From: Pseudomonadota bacterium
Lineage (GTDB): Bacteria > Pseudomonadota > Gammaproteobacteria > Arenicellales > UBA868
Length of the DNA: 15,924 nt
Direction: 5' to 3'
Assembly (NCBI GenBank): GCA_018661145.1
Contig: JABJIU010000259.1
Coordinates: 1-15,924 of the forward strand
Below the pieces are notes generated by a model. It saw only the letters and a list, made by a program, of their open reading frames with translations. It ran no database searches and had not been told where the DNA came from. A program made the position numbers and the translations under genes. Within the stretch, counting starts at the first letter, position 1. The number at the start of each line of letters is the position of its first letter. Shown piece after piece: positions 14,523-15,924 of this stretch.

Positions 14523-14776
14523 ATAGAGTGGATGAGGCAAACGCCATGGCCGCCTGCATGCAAACGGGATTTTCAGGGAGCGGACGATATCACAGGGGTC
14601 AACCATCGATGAGGGTGACCCTGGCGATAGATGCCCTGAAAGCCGAATCGAAGCACCCACCTCCACACCTGCCGAATCGAGCGCGACCTCGATAACTCCG
14701 GGCACGACATCCCGATCCAGATCCAGATGGGCTTATTTAGAATCCTGCTCAGCAGCATCGCGGCTTGAGAAAAGAG

Positions 14777-15730
14777 ATGATACAGGGTCAACAGCAAAAC
14801 AATCGGGGTATCGCACTCGTGATCAGCGCTATGACTATCTTCGCTTTTCAGGATGTCATTATTAAGCTGATTTCAGATGATGTCTCTTTGTTCCAGATTC
14901 TCTTCTACCGGTCCCTGTCGGGAATACTGCTGATTCTTGGGTTTCAAAAGCTCATGGGACAGCCGATCAGGCTTTGGACAGCGTATCCCGGGCTTGCCCT
15001 GTATCGGGGAGTCGCGTTCTTCTTTGGTTATGGTGCTTTTTATTTCACCCAGTCCAAGATCCCCATTGCGAATGCCACGGTGATCTTTATGGTGAGTCCT
15101 TTTCTTATCACCATCATGTCTATCGTGGTATTCGGCAGTTCGGTAGGGGCGCGCCGGTGGGCGGCCATGCTGATCGGATTTTCTGGCGTCATATTTATAG
15201 CAAGGCCTGAAACCGGGGAGTTCAATTGGATTTACCTTTTGCCTTTATCAGTCGCAGTTCTTTATGCGACCTCGATGATGATCGCCAAGAAAACCGCAGA
15301 CAAAGATACGGTTTATCAGCAGATCATCGTCATGTATCTGGTAACGACGGTTCTGTCCGGGTTGATGGGGATTTTTTTCGGCGACGGCAGTTTGGCCTCC
15401 CTCGGCATCCATGGTATTGAGTTTCTGTCACATCCTTGGCAGCTGGAAAATATTGCTGTCAGCCTTACTCTCGTGGTGATCGCACTCATCGGAACCACAG
15501 GTTTTCTGTTGTTGCACAGCGCCTACCGTGTCGCTGACCCCGCGGTGATTTCTCCGTATGAATACAGCGGGTTGGCCACGGTGCTAATGCTGTCCTTTAT
15601 GATATTCGGGGACGTCCCATCCGTGTTTGAGACGACTGGTATGGTGCTGATTGTCGGAGCCGGTATCTATACTTTCTACCGCGAGCGGATTCAGGGTCAG
15701 GATGCTGCAGCCGAGGCGACACTTCGCTGA
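14777..15730 (+). CDS. EamA/DMT superfamily transporter
   Basis: An inner-membrane transporter of 317 residues with about ten hydrophobic segments in two repeats, the normal layout for EamA (DUF6) drug/metabolite transporters. The first repeat has ALVISAMTIFAFQDVIIKLIS and YRSLSGILLIL; the second has LPLSVAVLYATSMMIAKK and AYRVADPAVISPYEYSGL. The two repeats are typical and intact, and the C-terminus is polar. A TTG start at 14765 is possible, but the ATG at 14777 preceded by GAGAAAAGAG is simpler. The substrate cannot be inferred; members export amino acids, metabolites or drugs. It diverges from the MFS gene and has no operon partner before bipA. Confidence 0.9.
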   Translation: MIQGQQQNNRGIALVISAMTIFAFQDVIIKLISDDVSLFQILFYRSLSGILLILGFQKLMGQPIRLWTAYPGLALYRGVAFFFGYGAFYFTQSKIPIANATVIFMVSPFLITIMSIVVFGSSVGARRWAAMLIGFSGVIFIARPETGEFNWIYLLPLSVAVLYATSMMIAKKTADKDTVYQQIIVMYLVTTVLSGLMGIFFGDGSLASLGIHGIEFLSHPWQLENIAVSLTLVVIALIGTTGFLLLHSAYRVADPAVISPYEYSGLATVLMLSFMIFGDVPSVFETTGMVLIVGAGIYTFYRERIQGQDAAAEATLR

Positions 15731-15739
15731 AGTGTTGCC
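15715..15739 (+). terminator. Possible terminator hairpin at the DMT gene stop
   Basis: GGCGACACTTC, a GCT loop, then GAAGTGTTGCC form an 11-base stem with one G-T wobble, spanning the stop codon. No T-tract follows directly, so it is not a classical rho-independent terminator. It may stabilise the message end or slow polymerase. Confidence 0.35.
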
Positions 15740-15798
15740 GCCTCTGACAGTCCTTCGCTGGGCTATTCGCTCAGCTTAGTCTTTTTAACACCTGGTTA

Positions 15799-15827
15799 GC
15801 GACATCCGGGGTTTGCACCCCTATAAT
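15799..15827 (+). promoter_or_regulatory. Probable bipA/typA promoter
   Basis: A perfect TATAAT at 15822-15827 is preceded by GCGACA (four of six -35 positions) with a 17-base spacer. The spacer contains a GGGGT-TTGC-ACCCC inverted repeat (15808-15821) that abuts the -10. A GC-rich stretch follows the -10, and bipA starts 45 bases downstream. Confidence 0.6.
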
Positions 15828-15872
15828 CCGCCACCTCGCGCTGTTCGGCCACTCCACTCAGGATTTCCCAGG

Positions 15873-15924
15873 ATGCACCCCGCATTAGAAAACTTAAGAA
15901 ACGTGGCTATTATCGCCCACGTCG
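15873..15924 (+). CDS. bipA: GTP-binding ribosome-associated protein BipA/TypA (partial, N-terminus only)
   Basis: The first 17 codons and one base read MHPALENLRNVAIIAHV, the conserved opening of BipA/TypA, which normally continues into the DHGKTT P-loop just beyond the edge. BipA is a translational GTPase of the EF-G family that associates with ribosomes and aids 50S assembly at low temperature and under stress. AGGA at 15860-15863 gives a ribosome site with nine-base spacing to the ATG. The gene runs off the right edge, so nothing else can be checked. The opening is distinctive enough for a confident name. Confidence 0.88.
   Translation, partial: MHPALENLRNVAIIAHV

Overview
The window looks like a chromosomal segment from a gammaproteobacterium, probably an aerobic, free-living one. 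The grounds are: an SrkA-type kinase with the SYENRVYQ-like motif, the start of a typical bipA/typA at the right edge, Fur-type operators built on TGCGAAT/ATTCGCA half-sites, and an ACAD10/11-like acyl-CoA catabolic set of the kind found in lipid-degrading proteobacteria. The sequence alone does not support naming a genus. No rRNA, tRNA, CRISPR array, insertion sequence or phage gene was seen.

Positions 1-6905 are an iron island. Two genes run leftward: a 79-codon helical protein, and a DUF2325-family protein that starts at TTG and runs off the left edge. Diverging from them are a 2-Cys peroxiredoxin, a 69-aa CxxC/CxxC protein and a 93-aa FeoA-like protein. A Fur box sits between the two arms. 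A second Fur box lies before a complete ferric-iron ABC importer: FbpA/FutA-type binding protein, fused permease and ATPase. A strong terminator separates the binding protein from the permease. Both rightward promoters have the same layout, TTGCGA-N17-TATTAT, with a 7-1-7 Fur palindrome inside. The inferred picture is one iron-starvation regulon joining Fe(III) import with peroxide defence and several uncharacterised small proteins.

Positions 6961-14489 are a leftward block, in transcription order: MFS transporter, SrkA-like stress kinase, Atm1-type ABC exporter, APH/ACAD10-type kinase, zinc-free quinone oxidoreductase-like MDR protein, and ACAD10/11-type acyl-CoA dehydrogenase. Exporter-kinase and kinase-oxidoreductase junctions are both ATGA overlaps, so those three genes are translationally coupled. 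The kinase and dehydrogenase together resemble a split ACAD10/ACAD11, the enzyme type that breaks down 4-hydroxyacyl-CoAs through a phosphorylated intermediate.

Positions 14490-15924 hold a divergent intergenic region, an EamA/DMT-family transporter, a hairpin at its stop codon, and a good sigma70-like promoter followed by the first 17 codons of bipA/typA, cut by the right edge.
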